Source: Xenorhabdus griffiniae
GTDB taxonomy: Bacteria > Pseudomonadota > Gammaproteobacteria > Enterobacterales > Enterobacteriaceae
Assembly (NCBI RefSeq): GCF_001028135.1
Contig: NZ_LDNM01000075.1
Coordinates: 1 to 35,172 of the forward strand
DNA length: 35,172 nucleotides
Direction: 5' to 3'
Position numbers and translations under genes: made by a program. Positions 16,268-24,316 of this stretch are shown here, in pieces (position 1 is the first letter of the stretch; each line of letters starts with the position of its first letter). Under the pieces are notes generated by a model, which had not been told where the DNA came from, made no database searches, and saw only the letters and a program-made list of their open reading frames with translations.

Positions 16268-17539
16268 TTATCGGTTTTTTCGGTCGCGCAGCGGTTTGGC
16301 GAAGTCATAGGGCGTGATGAATTTTTCCCGGTTTGCGTCCAGATAATCCGCCCACCACTGCATCATCAGCCGCCGTTCATCCAAATGTTTAGACGTGTGG
16401 ATATACGCTGCTCTAACGCTGTTTCGTTCGATATGGCTGAGCTGGAGCTCGATGGCGTCATCACTCCAAAGACCTGATTCCCCCATAGCCCCGCGTGCCA
16501 TTGTGCGGAATCCGTGTCCACATATCTCGGTTTTAGTATCGTAGCCTATGTTGCGTAAAATTCTGTTAACCGTTGCTGCATCTATAACTTTCGTGGAATG
16601 GTGAGCGCTGAGGAACATCACATCACCGTGACCGCTCAGTTTGTGCAGGGTTTTGATAAGCCGAACCGCCTGATGGCTTAACGGCACGATGTGCTCAGTT
16701 TTCATTTTCATGCCCCGTTCAGAGAATTTAACGCCTTCAATGGCTTTTCTTGTGGCAGGAATTTTCCACACGGCATTTTCAAGATCGATTTCCTGCCAGC
16801 GGGCGAATCTTAATTCGCTGATGCGAACAAATGATAATAGTGTCAGCTCGACGGCTATTTTGAATATTAAGCGTCCACGGTAGGCGGATAAGCGTCTCAG
16901 GAAATCAGGTAAATCTTCGTGGGGCAGCGCCGGGCGGTGGTGACATTTTGCGGTAGTCAGTGCGCCGGCCATGTCGTTAGCGGGATTGAATTCCAGAATA
17001 TCATTCTGGACGGCGTATCGCATAATTGCAGTGATACGTTGGCATAAACGTTGAGCGGTATCATGTTTGCCCTGTTCATCAATGGCTTTGACTGGAGCTA
17101 ACAGTTGGCTGGTGCGTAATGTGGTAATGTCACGTGAGCCAATGCTGGGGAAAATATATTTTTCAAGGTTATGTAGTATTATCTGACGGTAATTTTCATC
17201 CCAGCGCTTATTACTGGCATGCCAAACACGGGCGACTTGTTCAAAGGTGTTCACTTTAGCCAGAGAAGACGTACTTTTTTTCTCTGCTTTAGGGTCAATG
17301 CCCTGAGCCATCAGCTTTTTAGCTTCATCGCGTTTAGCACGAGCTTCGGCTAATGACACGGCAGGGTAGACACCAAACGCCATCCGGTCTTCTTTTTTAT
17401 CGGTGGGGCGATGGTACTTCATGCGCCAATATTTAGATCCGCGTGACGTGATCTCCAGATAGAGACCACCGCCATCGGCTAGCTTGTAAGTTTTTTCTTT
17501 GGGTTTTGCGGTTTCAACCTGTCGGGCGGTGAGTTTCAT
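16268..17539 (-). CDS. P4-type tyrosine integrase of the island
   Basis: A 423-residue integrase. The N-terminal DUF4102 arm-binding domain (residues ~1-85, KLADGGGLYLEITSRGSKYW, AFGVYPAVSLAEARAKR) is followed by a SAM-like domain and the catalytic domain with R239 (SFVRISELRFARW), H342-G-F-R345, H369 (LSHIERN) and the nucleophile Y379 (VRAAYIH). It is complete. It is located about 190 bp inside the right 11-bp repeat, as expected for the enzyme that inserted the island. P4-type integrases usually target tRNA genes; the target here is a protein-coding ICE gene. Confidence 0.93.
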   Translation of the reverse strand: MKLTARQVETAKPKEKTYKLADGGGLYLEITSRGSKYWRMKYHRPTDKKEDRMAFGVYPAVSLAEARAKRDEAKKLMAQGIDPKAEKKSTSSLAKVNTFEQVARVWHASNKRWDENYRQIILHNLEKYIFPSIGSRDITTLRTSQLLAPVKAIDEQGKHDTAQRLCQRITAIMRYAVQNDILEFNPANDMAGALTTAKCHHRPALPHEDLPDFLRRLSAYRGRLIFKIAVELTLLSFVRISELRFARWQEIDLENAVWKIPATRKAIEGVKFSERGMKMKTEHIVPLSHQAVRLIKTLHKLSGHGDVMFLSAHHSTKVIDAATVNRILRNIGYDTKTEICGHGFRTMARGAMGESGLWSDDAIELQLSHIERNSVRAAYIHTSKHLDERRLMMQWWADYLDANREKFITPYDFAKPLRDRKNR

Positions 17540-17715
17540 TATTAGAGCATCTCTGTAATCGAATAATAGTCATCATCAAATGGTAAATGCCCCAGATTAT
17601 GCCCCTCGCTGCATATTGATTGCAACAGACTAAACGAGACGTAAAAATAAGAGATCACACTGATTTTGTTGTAGTTTATAAAAATTATTTTACTTAGCTA
17701 GACTTCACTGGAAGT

Positions 17716-17737
17716 GGAACTAGTTCCAATTGCAGGA
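17716..17737 (+). repeat. Right attachment site of the island (11-bp direct repeat and adjoining palindrome)
   Basis: CAATTGCAGGA at 17727-17737 is identical to 1825-1835. It is joined on the island side to a perfect 12-bp palindrome GGAACTAGTTCC (17716-17727). The palindrome could be a core-type integrase binding site, but it is not present at the left junction. Confidence 0.75.
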
Positions 17738-18269
17738 CAGCGAAAACGGTGAAATCATTTTACTGGATATTACGGCAGCTAAAACGGGGCCAACAACAGA
17801 GCCGGTACGGATTATTTATTCGGATGAAAAACATGCTACGTCAAAAGAAGAACCACAGCGTCAGCGCAAAGTCGAATTATCAGCGCCCGTTCCGGTCGCC
17901 TTAACCCGCTATACCGCGCAGCAACTGTATGCCCCGTTGCGTACTGTCGAGCCGGTGGCAGGCATCCAGCCGGTGAATCTGCATTTGGTCTCACCTATTA
18001 CGACACTCTATCCATCAGAGCCGATTGCGATTACGCCGCTGGCAGGCTGGCGATCACACCCTCACACGGTCATCGCGCTGAAACTGCGCAATACGGCCAA
18101 ACGCACTATCCCCCTCGACCCGCGAGCATTACAGGGGCAGTTTGTGGCCGCCACGTTCCAGCATCGCTGGCTGGGTGAAACGGGGTCACCGGAGGATACG
18201 ACGGTATCGATCAAGGGCAAGGCAGGTCTTTTCTGTTTTACCAGAACGGTCGCGCGCCAGAGATTGTAG
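17727..18269 (+). pseudogene. ICE protein TIGR03749 (PFL_4704), 3' half
   Basis: The frame continues the protein broken at 1835: ...RLQLQ joined to DSENGEIILLDITAAK, followed by PVALTRYTAQQLYAPLRTVE and RSHPHTVIALKLRNTAKRTI, PLDPRALQGQFVAATFQHRW, the conserved end of TIGR03749. Native sequence runs to about 18204 (SPEDTTVS). The remaining KGKAGLFCFTRTVARQRL comes from the recombinase module and replaces the native C-terminus. There is no start codon or RBS of its own. So the gene has been hit twice: the island in the middle and module B at the end. Confidence 0.85.
18205..18266. repeat. Partial hairpin in front of recombinase copy B
   Basis: This corresponds to the hairpin at 3533-3604. The inner pair GGCAAGGCAG (18216-18225) / CTGTTTTACC (18233-18242) is weaker than in copy A, and the right outer arm GCGCCAGAG is kept, but the left outer arm is replaced by ICE sequence. 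The shared part starts at TATCGATCAAGG (18205). Confidence 0.45.
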
Positions 18270-18297
18270 GTTGTCAGGTATCAGCAAGGGGAAGCCA

Positions 18298-19174
18298 ATG
18301 AGTCGATTGATTAAAGAATTAAAATTTTTTGCCCGGCAAGGTGGCGGCAGTCATAAGACCTGCCATGACCGTATTCGGATCGCAGGACGTTTGGGCGCGT
18401 TGTTATTGAGTCTGAATATTCAGGTTAAAAACCTTAATAATTTGAAAGCTAAACATGTAGAACAGTATGTTAGTGCCCGTTTATCTCAGGGAATAGCCAA
18501 GCGCACTGTGCAAAATGAAATGGCTGCGCTGCGCAATATTTTCCGCATGGCAGGCCGGGAGAAACTCGAAACCTCGCCGCGTTTAAGCAATCAGGCATTG
18601 GGATTAGGCGGAACCAGCCGCGCCGGAACGAAACAGGCGATCCCTGATGCCACATTTCAGGTTGTTTATCAGAAAGCGCTTGAACGTGATGCCGGATTTG
18701 CCGTCACACTGAAACTCGCCCGCTTGCTGGGATTGCGTTCTCAGGAAGCGGTGCAATGCAGTGCTTCACTGAAAAGCTGGCGTAAACAATTAGAACAACC
18801 AGAACCAAAACTGCATGTTGTTTTCGGTACAAAAGGTGGCCGACCAAGACAAACCCGTGTATTGGATATTGCTGCGGTCAAAGTTGCTGTCGAGCAAGCG
18901 ATTACTATCGCAGAACAACGTAACGGCAGATTGATTGATAAACCCGATCTCAAACAGGCCATGAACTACTGGCGGGCACAGACCACAAAGATTGGTTTAA
19001 CCGGTTGCCATTCTCCCCCACAGTTTGCGCTATGCGTGGGCGCAGGATGCGCTGAGTTTTTATCAACAGAATGGTTTCAGCCGTCAGGAAGCACGGGCAC
19101 TGGTTTCAATGAATTTGGGACATGGTGACGGCCGTGGGCGTTATGTTGAACGGGTTTATAACCGTTCAACTTAG
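18298..19174 (+). pseudogene. Tyrosine recombinase, Integrase_1-type, copy B (frameshifted)
   Basis: Homologous to the gene at 2628-3497. ATG 18298 follows GGGGAAGCC. The frame is the same until ...GLTGCHSP; there a run of five C (19015-19019) carries one base more than needed, and the reading frame runs out at 19128. Removing one C restores H-S-L-R, the second His (LGHGDGRGR) and the Tyr (RYVERVYNR) to a TAG at 19172-19174. As written, the protein lacks HxxR and Tyr and cannot recombine. A real mutation and a sequencing error cannot be told apart here. Confidence 0.8.
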
Positions 19175-19221
19175 TCGTCCGGTTATTGAGTTAGATAAAA
19201 CAATCAGTTAAAGTATTTCCG

Positions 19222-19393
19222 CCATTAGCAAAATCTAGTGGTAAGGTTTCGCAGCCTTAAAGACACTCCACTGGTAGGATGTTTCTACCAGTGTGCCTGT
19301 TATCGCCTTTTCAATGGTGGTTCAGGTGGGGGAGACTTCGGTCTCGCCGGACGAGTGTCCCGGTACTGCGAACCCCGTCTGAATCGCCACCAT
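19222..19393 (+). other. Structured noncoding region between int and ner, copy B (candidate RNA)
   Basis: Counterpart of 2398-2579. Stem CCATTAG (19222-19228) / CTAGTGG (19235-19241) has one G-T wobble where copy A has a Watson-Crick pair; 9-bp stem CACTGGTAG (19269-19277) / CTACCAGTG (19285-19293) is unchanged; outer stem ATGGTGG (19314-19320) / CCACCAT (19387-19393) plus TTCAG/CTGAA is kept; hairpin GAGAC-TTCG-GTCTC (19332-19345) carries two compensatory changes against copy A; GGAC-GAGT-GTCC forms the third small hairpin. The GC clamp of the first stem seen in copy A is lost. Confidence 0.6.
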
Positions 19394-19423
19394 CAATATT
19401 AATTAATGGAAGGGGTAGCAGGA

Positions 19424-19681
19424 ATGAATAACGTTAGAAATGATTGGCATCAGGCCGATATTATCGCCGCATTACGTAAACGTGGTACAACCTTAGCAGC
19501 TCTCTCTCGTGAAGCCGGACTCAGTTCATCAACCTTAGCAAATGCACTCAGCAGGCAGTGGCCTAAAGGCGAATGGATCATCGCTAACTATCTCGAAATA
19601 CATCCTTCTGAGATCTGGCCTAGTCGTTATTTTGATCAACGTGGTCAACTAATTGAACGTAAGGTTCGCAATAAGTCATAA
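19424..19681 (+). CDS. Ner/Nlp-family DNA-binding protein, copy B
   Basis: An 85-residue helix-turn-helix protein, close to the one at 2094-2366: WHQADIIAALRKRGTTLAAL, SREAGLSSSTLANALSRQWP, YLEIHPSEIWPSRYF. The ends differ (MNNVRND at the start, ERKVRNKS at the end). ATG 19424 corresponds to the start of copy A; an upstream in-frame ATG (19406) exists but lies in the region aligned to the A leader. It remains intact although its neighbouring recombinase is broken, so it could still act on copy A. Confidence 0.85.
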   Translation: MNNVRNDWHQADIIAALRKRGTTLAALSREAGLSSSTLANALSRQWPKGEWIIANYLEIHPSEIWPSRYFDQRGQLIERKVRNKS

Positions 19682-20154
19682 AAATAGTCAGTCCTTCATT
19701 TAAAAATCACAGGGAAGATAGCCGTAGCGGGGTATCTTCTCACTCGCAGAAACAGTCATTACTATTTTCTCAATAACTCCTGATACAATACATTGCACCG
19801 CTTCATAGAGTTGGAACGGCTAGGGGACTAACCTGATTTTGATTGTGGAAGCGTCGGATCACAGGTCGAAAAAATACCAACAGAATAATAATATTGGTGG
19901 AGCTTCTTAGCACAAAGTAAGTTGTATAGGAGTTTGTATAAAATTTAAAACAGTATGAATATTTATATTTAATATCAATTAATTAAATAATTAATTCTAT
20001 GCAGTACGCCAACATAGCATTAAAGTTGTGCTTATGGACACTGAACTTGATAAACTCAGCCATCTTTGCATAATTGCGCTCTCTTTGGGCAATCCCTAGG
20101 TATATAAAGTCCCGGATGCCTGAAAAAATGTCTTTAAAACTGACAGAAAGTACC
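19682..20154. other. Gene-free stretch between module B and trmB
   Basis: About 470 bp. A 7-bp stem GAAGATA/TATCTTC near 19714-19738 could be a weak terminator for ner copy B. The rest is AT-rich with no convincing gene; a 21-codon frame from about 20035 ends just before the trmB leader and is not recognised. This is where the accessory DNA joins the chromosome. In E. coli the mutY gene is divergent from trmB here; no trace of mutY is seen. Confidence 0.5.
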
Positions 20155-20874
20155 ATGATAAATAACGTAATTTCACCGGAATATAATGAAAATGGCAGGG
20201 CTTTGCGCCGTGTCCGCAGTTTTGTACGTCGGCAGGGCCGGTTAACGAGTCGTCAGCAGCAAGCACTTGATAATGTCTGGCCAAAGATGGGAGTGGACTA
20301 TCAGGCAGAATTGTCTGATATGGAAGAAATCTTTGGCCGTGAAGCCCCTGTTGTGCTGGAAATCGGTTTTGGTATGGGGGCATCATTGGTCACAATGGCA
20401 AGCGAAAATCCAGATAAAAACTTTTGGGGAATCGAAGTTCATGCGCCGGGGGTTGGAGCGTGTTTGGCATCCGCAGAAGATGAAAATCTCAGTAATCTGC
20501 GAGTGATGTGCCATGATGCCATTGAAGTGCTGAATAATATGATCCCGGATCAGAGTCTGGCGATGGTTCAGCTTTTCTTCCCTGATCCATGGCATAAAGC
20601 ACGTCATAATAAGCGTCGGATTGTGCAGCCTGAATTTGCTCAACTGATTAAAAGTAAACTGAAAATCGGCGGTGTCTTCCATATGGCCACCGACTGGCAG
20701 CCTTATGCAAAGCATATGCTGGAGGTGATGAGTATCGCAGAAGGGTATCGCAACTTATCGGAAAACAGTGATTATGTGCCACGTCCTGAGTCGCGCCCGG
20801 TCACAAAATTTGAGACACGTGGTCAGCGATTAGGCCATGGCGTATGGGATTTAATGTTTGAGAGGGTAAAATAA
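20155..20874 (+). CDS. trmB: tRNA (guanine-N7)-methyltransferase TrmB
   Basis: A 239-residue SAM-dependent methyltransferase that makes m7G46 in tRNA. Visible family motifs: [20 protein letters not shown], the SAM-binding [38 protein letters not shown], the catalytic region [20 protein letters not shown], and [13 protein letters not shown] at the end. ATG 20155 matches the length of the E. coli protein; an earlier in-frame ATG (20128) is possible, neither has a strong RBS. It overlaps yggL by one base, forming a two-gene unit. Confidence 0.95.
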   Translation: MINNVISPEYNENGRALRRVRSFVRRQGRLTSRQQQALDNVWPKMGVDYQAELSDMEEIFGREAPVVLEIGFGMGASLVTMASENPDKNFWGIEVHAPGVGACLASAEDENLSNLRVMCHDAIEVLNNMIPDQSLAMVQLFFPDPWHKARHNKRRIVQPEFAQLIKSKLKIGGVFHMATDWQPYAKHMLEVMSIAEGYRNLSENSDYVPRPESRPVTKFETRGQRLGHGVWDLMFERVK

Positions 20875-21200
20875 TGGCTAAAAACCGTAGTCGTCGTCTG
20901 CGTAAAAAATTACGTATTGATGAATTTCAGGAATTGGGTTTTTCAGTAAAGTGGAGTTTTCCGGCTGATACCTCCGTTGAGGTTGTTGATAGCACGGTTG
21001 ATGCCTTCATTGAAGAACTGATCGAGCCAAATGGCCTTGCTCTGGATGCCAGCGGTTATTTGCAATGGGAAGGCATTATCTGCCTGCAAAAAATCGGCAA
21101 ATGTACGGCAGAACAGTGCCAGTTGGTTGAGAATTGGCTGAAAGATCGCGGTATGAAAGACGTTATCACATCTGAACTGTTTGATGTGTGGTGGGATTGA
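20874..21200 (+). CDS. yggL: YggL family (DUF469) 50S ribosome-associated protein
   Basis: A 108-residue protein starting with a strongly basic tail (AKNRSRRLRKKLRIDEFQEL) and ending in RGMKDVITSELFDVWWD, both typical of YggL. E. coli YggL binds the large ribosomal subunit. Its ATG overlaps the trmB stop, as in other enterobacteria, so the two are co-transcribed. Confidence 0.93.
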   Translation: MAKNRSRRLRKKLRIDEFQELGFSVKWSFPADTSVEVVDSTVDAFIEELIEPNGLALDASGYLQWEGIICLQKIGKCTAEQCQLVENWLKDRGMKDVITSELFDVWWD

Positions 21201-21249
21201 TTCGCTGTTGCATAAGAAAAAGCGTATTACGTAAAAATAGCGCTGTATG

Positions 21250-21272
21250 CAGGGGCTCTTTGGGAGTCCCTG
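21250..21272 (+). terminator. Hairpin between yggL and glsB
   Basis: CAGGGGCTC (21250-21258) pairs with GAGTCCCTG (21264-21272), 9 bp with one wobble, followed by TTTGT. It may end the trmB-yggL transcript; it also sits 17 bp before the glsB start and could affect its translation. Confidence 0.5.
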
Positions 21273-21288
21273 TTTGTCTGGAGAAAAA

Positions 21289-22218
21289 GTGGTGAAGGTA
21301 AGGTTCTCTAATTCGTTGTTGGCAGATATCTTAGAAGAAGTACGCCCTTTGATTGGTCAGGGAAAAGTAGCAGATTACATTCCTGCTCTGGCAGAAGTTC
21401 CGGCAAACAGTTTGGCAATGGCCATTTGTACGGTAGATGGGCAAATTTTTAAAGCGGGAGATGCAGAAAAACGCTTCTCCGTCCAATCCATTTCTAAAGT
21501 GTTGAGCTTAACATTAGCGATGACTCGTTATAAGGAAGAGGATATCTGGCAACGGGTGGGTACGGAACCTTCAGGACAACCGTTTAACTCATTGGTACAG
21601 TTGGAGTTGGAAAAGGGAATTCCCCGCAACCCTTTTATTAATGCGGGAGCCTTGATTATTTGCGATATGCTGCAATCCCGCTTGAGTGCGCCTAAACATC
21701 GAATGCTGGAGTTTGTCCGTAGCCTCACTGGGCAAAAAAATATTTCCTATGATGATATCGTTGCCCGTTCAGAAATGGAGCATTCAAGCCGCAATGCTGC
21801 GATAGCTTACCTGATGAAATCATTCGGTAACTTTGAGAATGATGTCATTACTGTTCTGCAAACATACTTTCAATACTGCGCTTTAAAAATGAATTGTGTT
21901 GAATTGGCTCAATGTTTTATTTATTTAGCCAATAAGGGACGAATGATGGGTTCCGGCCAACAAATTTTAAGTCTTCGACAAACTCGCCAGATTAACGCGC
22001 TTATGTTGACATGTGGTATGTACGATGGTTCTGGTGAGTTTGCTTTCAGGATCGGTATGCCAGGGAAATCGGGGGTTGGTGGCGGTATTATCTGTGTGGT
22101 TCCGGGAGAGTTTACGGTTGCGGTGTGGTCGCCTGAACTGGATAAATCCGGTAACTCATTGGCAGGTTGTGCGGCACTGGAAAAATTAGCCGGGCGTATA
22201 GGACGCTCTATTTTTTAA
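21289..22218 (+). CDS. glsB: Glutaminase
   Basis: A 309-residue serine-dependent glutaminase (L-glutamine to L-glutamate and ammonia). Family motifs: [20 protein letters not shown], the catalytic Ser-x-x-Lys in [38 protein letters not shown] near the end. GTG 21289 or 21292 with GGAG eight to eleven bases upstream gives a length close to E. coli GlsB (308); an ATG at 21247 would add an unlikely leader overlapping the hairpin. Located next to trmB-yggL and the DUF2884 gene. Confidence 0.93.
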   Translation: MVKVRFSNSLLADILEEVRPLIGQGKVADYIPALAEVPANSLAMAICTVDGQIFKAGDAEKRFSVQSISKVLSLTLAMTRYKEEDIWQRVGTEPSGQPFNSLVQLELEKGIPRNPFINAGALIICDMLQSRLSAPKHRMLEFVRSLTGQKNISYDDIVARSEMEHSSRNAAIAYLMKSFGNFENDVITVLQTYFQYCALKMNCVELAQCFIYLANKGRMMGSGQQILSLRQTRQINALMLTCGMYDGSGEFAFRIGMPGKSGVGGGIICVVPGEFTVAVWSPELDKSGNSLAGCAALEKLAGRIGRSIF

Positions 22219-22255
22219 CCTTTCAGTGTTTTAACCTTAGAAATCAGGAGAACGT

Positions 22256-22993
22256 ATGTTACGCAGGATCACGATTGCGGCATCATTGTTATTTGTGTCC
22301 CAGGCCATGGTTACTCAGGCACAGGCAAGTTCTGAATGTCATGCGACGCTTAATGATGACATTATTGTCACACCAAATTCTGTCCAGATTACAGGGGCGA
22401 ATGGAAACTTAAAGATATTGCCTGATGGTTCCATAACCAGAGACGGCAAGGTGTTATCGCTGAATATAGAACAACGTAGCAAAGCCCTGCAATATCAACA
22501 GACGATCCGTCAGAATTTGCCCTGGGTTAAGCAAGAAGCGCTAAGTCATTTGACAAATGCACGGCAGTCACTGGACAAAGTGGTAGTCGAAACGATGGGC
22601 AAGGAAAGTAATATTCGTAACCGTTTGTCTCAATTGGAATCAGGTCTCAGTAAACAAGTTGATAAAGTGATTGAAACCCGTGCGAATGGTTTTGCTTTTA
22701 ATGCTCAGGCAGTCAAACAGGTAGAACCTGAAGGCCGAAAACTGATTGAACAGAGCCTTGGTGGTATTTTGCAAGATAGCATTAACGAAATGAGCCGTAA
22801 AAATAGCGAGCAGAATGGTGACGGCAAACAAATGCTAATATCTCTTCTTGGCGGGTTAGGCGGCATGCAAAATGGTTTTGATGCAGAATGGAAAAAACAG
22901 GAACAAGAATTAAAACGTTTAAAAGCGGAAGTGTGTAGCAAAGCCAGTCAATTAGAACAACAGCGCATTAGTCTTATAAATGCGATTAAGTGA
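22256..22993 (+). CDS. yggN: YggN family DUF2884 periplasmic protein
   Basis: A 245-residue exported protein. A signal peptide (RITIAASLLFVSQAMVTQAQ, cleavage after ASS/QAQA) is followed by ECHATLNDDIIVTPNSVQIT and GNLKILPDGSITRDGKVLSL, typical of DUF2884, and a helical C-terminus ending in CSKASQLEQQR. RBS AGGAG precedes ATG 22256. E. coli carries yggN in the same place, near yggL. No biochemical role is known to me. Confidence 0.9.
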   Translation: MLRRITIAASLLFVSQAMVTQAQASSECHATLNDDIIVTPNSVQITGANGNLKILPDGSITRDGKVLSLNIEQRSKALQYQQTIRQNLPWVKQEALSHLTNARQSLDKVVVETMGKESNIRNRLSQLESGLSKQVDKVIETRANGFAFNAQAVKQVEPEGRKLIEQSLGGILQDSINEMSRKNSEQNGDGKQMLISLLGGLGGMQNGFDAEWKKQEQELKRLKAEVCSKASQLEQQRISLINAIK

Positions 22994-23016
22994 AATAGGC
23001 TGCTTACCTTCAAAGC

Positions 23017-23049
23017 AAATAAGAATCAATATGAAATTGATTCTTATTT
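23017..23049. promoter_or_regulatory. 14-bp palindrome, candidate Fur box and terminator
   Basis: AAATAAGAATCAAT (23017-23030) and ATTGATTCTTATTT (23036-23049) are perfect complements around ATGAA. The GAATCAAT/ATTGATTC arrangement resembles Fur boxes, and the site abuts the -35 hexamer of a siderophore-type gene. It also follows the yggN stop and ends in T-rich sequence, so it may serve as terminator too. Confidence 0.6.
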
Positions 23050-23051
23050 TA

Positions 23052-23079
23052 TTGACATATTAACGCTGCCACCTAGAAT
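23052..23079 (+). promoter_or_regulatory. Sigma-70 promoter of the siderophore-binding protein gene
   Basis: TTGACA (23052-23057) and TAGAAT (23074-23079) with a 16-base spacer, about 43 bases before the ATG at 23122. It adjoins the palindrome, which fits iron repression by Fur. Confidence 0.65.
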
Positions 23080-23121
23080 GCAAGTCACCTCTTATTAATA
23101 GGCTTAATTTAGGTGTAACTA

Positions 23122-24066
23122 ATGAAAAAAATCCTGCCCATTATTATTGCATCACTGCTTTCTGCTACCAGTTACTCTGCATTCAGTCAGTCACCAGAAT
23201 TATTTACGCCAAATTCAGTGACCGCTCAGTCTGGTGATTACGTCACGGTAAAACATCTTTCCGGTGAAATTCAGATTAAAAAGAATCCCAAACGGGTGGT
23301 TTTGTTCGATTTTGGAACGTACGATTCGATGGTGAAACTGGGATTGTCTGATCGGGTGATTGCATTACCCATTAATAATTTACCTGAATATGTGCGTAAT
23401 GGTGTGCCTGCAACTATGCACAATGCCGGGGGAATGAAAGAGCCAAATTTGGAAGAATTAGCGGAAATCAAACCAGATTTGATTGTTATTACTGGTCGTC
23501 AAGGTGCTTTCTATGAAAGTCTGTCACAAATAGCACCCACCATTAATTTAAGTATGGATAATAAAAATTATCAGTCATCCGTTGGTAGTAATCTCACATT
23601 GTTGGGTGAACTATTTAATAAGCAGGATACTGTGAAAGCCCAATTTGCTGATTTGGAAAAAACGATTGTAGCCGCTCAGGAAAAAGCGAAAGTAGCGAAC
23701 AAAAAAGTATTAGTATTACTGCATAATGCGGGTGAATTATACCCTAATAATCAGGCTGTTGTTTATAATGTGATGAAAGCACCTCGTGCTGTATTGCCGG
23801 CTAAATCGGACAAAGACAAAAGCCGGGCTGTGACGGCGGATATGATTGCACAAGCTAACCCTGATGTGATTTTTATTATCGACCGGAGTGAAGCCATTGG
23901 CGCAGGTAAGTTAGAAAAAGCGCAGTTTGAAAATGATCAAGTCAAATCAACGCATGCCTATAAAAACGGCAAGATAGTGTACTTACAGCCTGATCTCTGG
24001 TACTTGTCTGGTGGGGGTTTGGATAGCATGACGCGACAAATCAATGCCGTTGCTAATGCATTGTAA
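23122..24066 (+). CDS. Periplasmic siderophore-binding protein (FatB/CeuE-like)
   Basis: A 314-residue substrate-binding protein of the FecB/FatB class (ABC iron-siderophore uptake). A signal peptide (KKILPIIIASLLSATSYSAF) is followed by VKHLSGEIQIKKNPKRVVLF, the class start, EPNLEELAEIKPDLIVITGR, and LQPDLWYLSGGGLDSM at the end. No lipobox Cys, so soluble. No permease or ATPase gene is adjacent, so it must feed a transporter encoded elsewhere. The promoter with a Fur-like palindrome is just upstream. An imperfect hairpin near 24095-24130 (TACCC...GGGGTA then TTTT) may end the transcript. Confidence 0.88.
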   Translation: MKKILPIIIASLLSATSYSAFSQSPELFTPNSVTAQSGDYVTVKHLSGEIQIKKNPKRVVLFDFGTYDSMVKLGLSDRVIALPINNLPEYVRNGVPATMHNAGGMKEPNLEELAEIKPDLIVITGRQGAFYESLSQIAPTINLSMDNKNYQSSVGSNLTLLGELFNKQDTVKAQFADLEKTIVAAQEKAKVANKKVLVLLHNAGELYPNNQAVVYNVMKAPRAVLPAKSDKDKSRAVTADMIAQANPDVIFIIDRSEAIGAGKLEKAQFENDQVKSTHAYKNGKIVYLQPDLWYLSGGGLDSMTRQINAVANAL

Positions 24067-24316
24067 ATTCGTAAATTAAAATTCTTTTCCTTTGGCTTTA
24101 CCCTGAGGTCTGCATAGTCAGATTTCGGGGTAGTTTTATTATTTGTTAAGCCATCAGAGAAAGAGATCCTGCCGACATCGCTTCGTGACTCACTTATTAT
24201 TCCTAAATTGTTATTGTTCCTAAATTGAAACAATCAAGTTAAATCATGACTCAGCCTTGCGGCACAGAAAATCTGCGTTAGGATATTTCAAAAGGCATCC
24301 AATGGGGAACATAAGC

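Larger units (their letters stand above)
1825..17737. mobile_element. P4-like genomic island carrying T6SS cargo, inserted in an ICE gene
   Basis: The element of about 15.9 kb is bounded by the 11-bp direct repeat. The P4-type integrase sits beside the right junction and reads inward; next come AlpA, two small genes and a primase/helicase, which is the usual core of P4-like satellites and islands. An iteron region follows, and the left half holds T6SS cargo plus one copy of a recombinase/Ner module. No capsid, packaging or conjugation gene is visible in the interval, so movement would need a helper or passive transfer with the host ICE. Base composition is mosaic: AT-rich near 9,000-12,480, richer in GC in vgrG and tssF. 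Confidence 0.8.
18205..19681 (+). repeat. Recombinase-Ner module, copy B
   Basis: Second copy of the ~1.5-kb module, on the plus strand, directly attached to the truncated 3' end of the TIGR03749 gene. Gene order is the same as copy A. Its recombinase is frameshifted, its structured region is largely kept, and its Ner-like gene is intact. It lies outside the 11-bp repeats of the island, so it arrived independently or before the island. Confidence 0.8.

Noticed and set aside
18142-18297. Upstream in-frame extension of recombinase copy B
   Set aside because: The frame is open back into the TIGR03749 fragment, but that part is read in another frame by the native gene, and GGGGAAGCC-ATG at 18298 matches the start of copy A.
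20035-20100. 21-codon frame ahead of trmB
   Set aside because: Too short and without RBS or known similarity; noted only as possible remnant.
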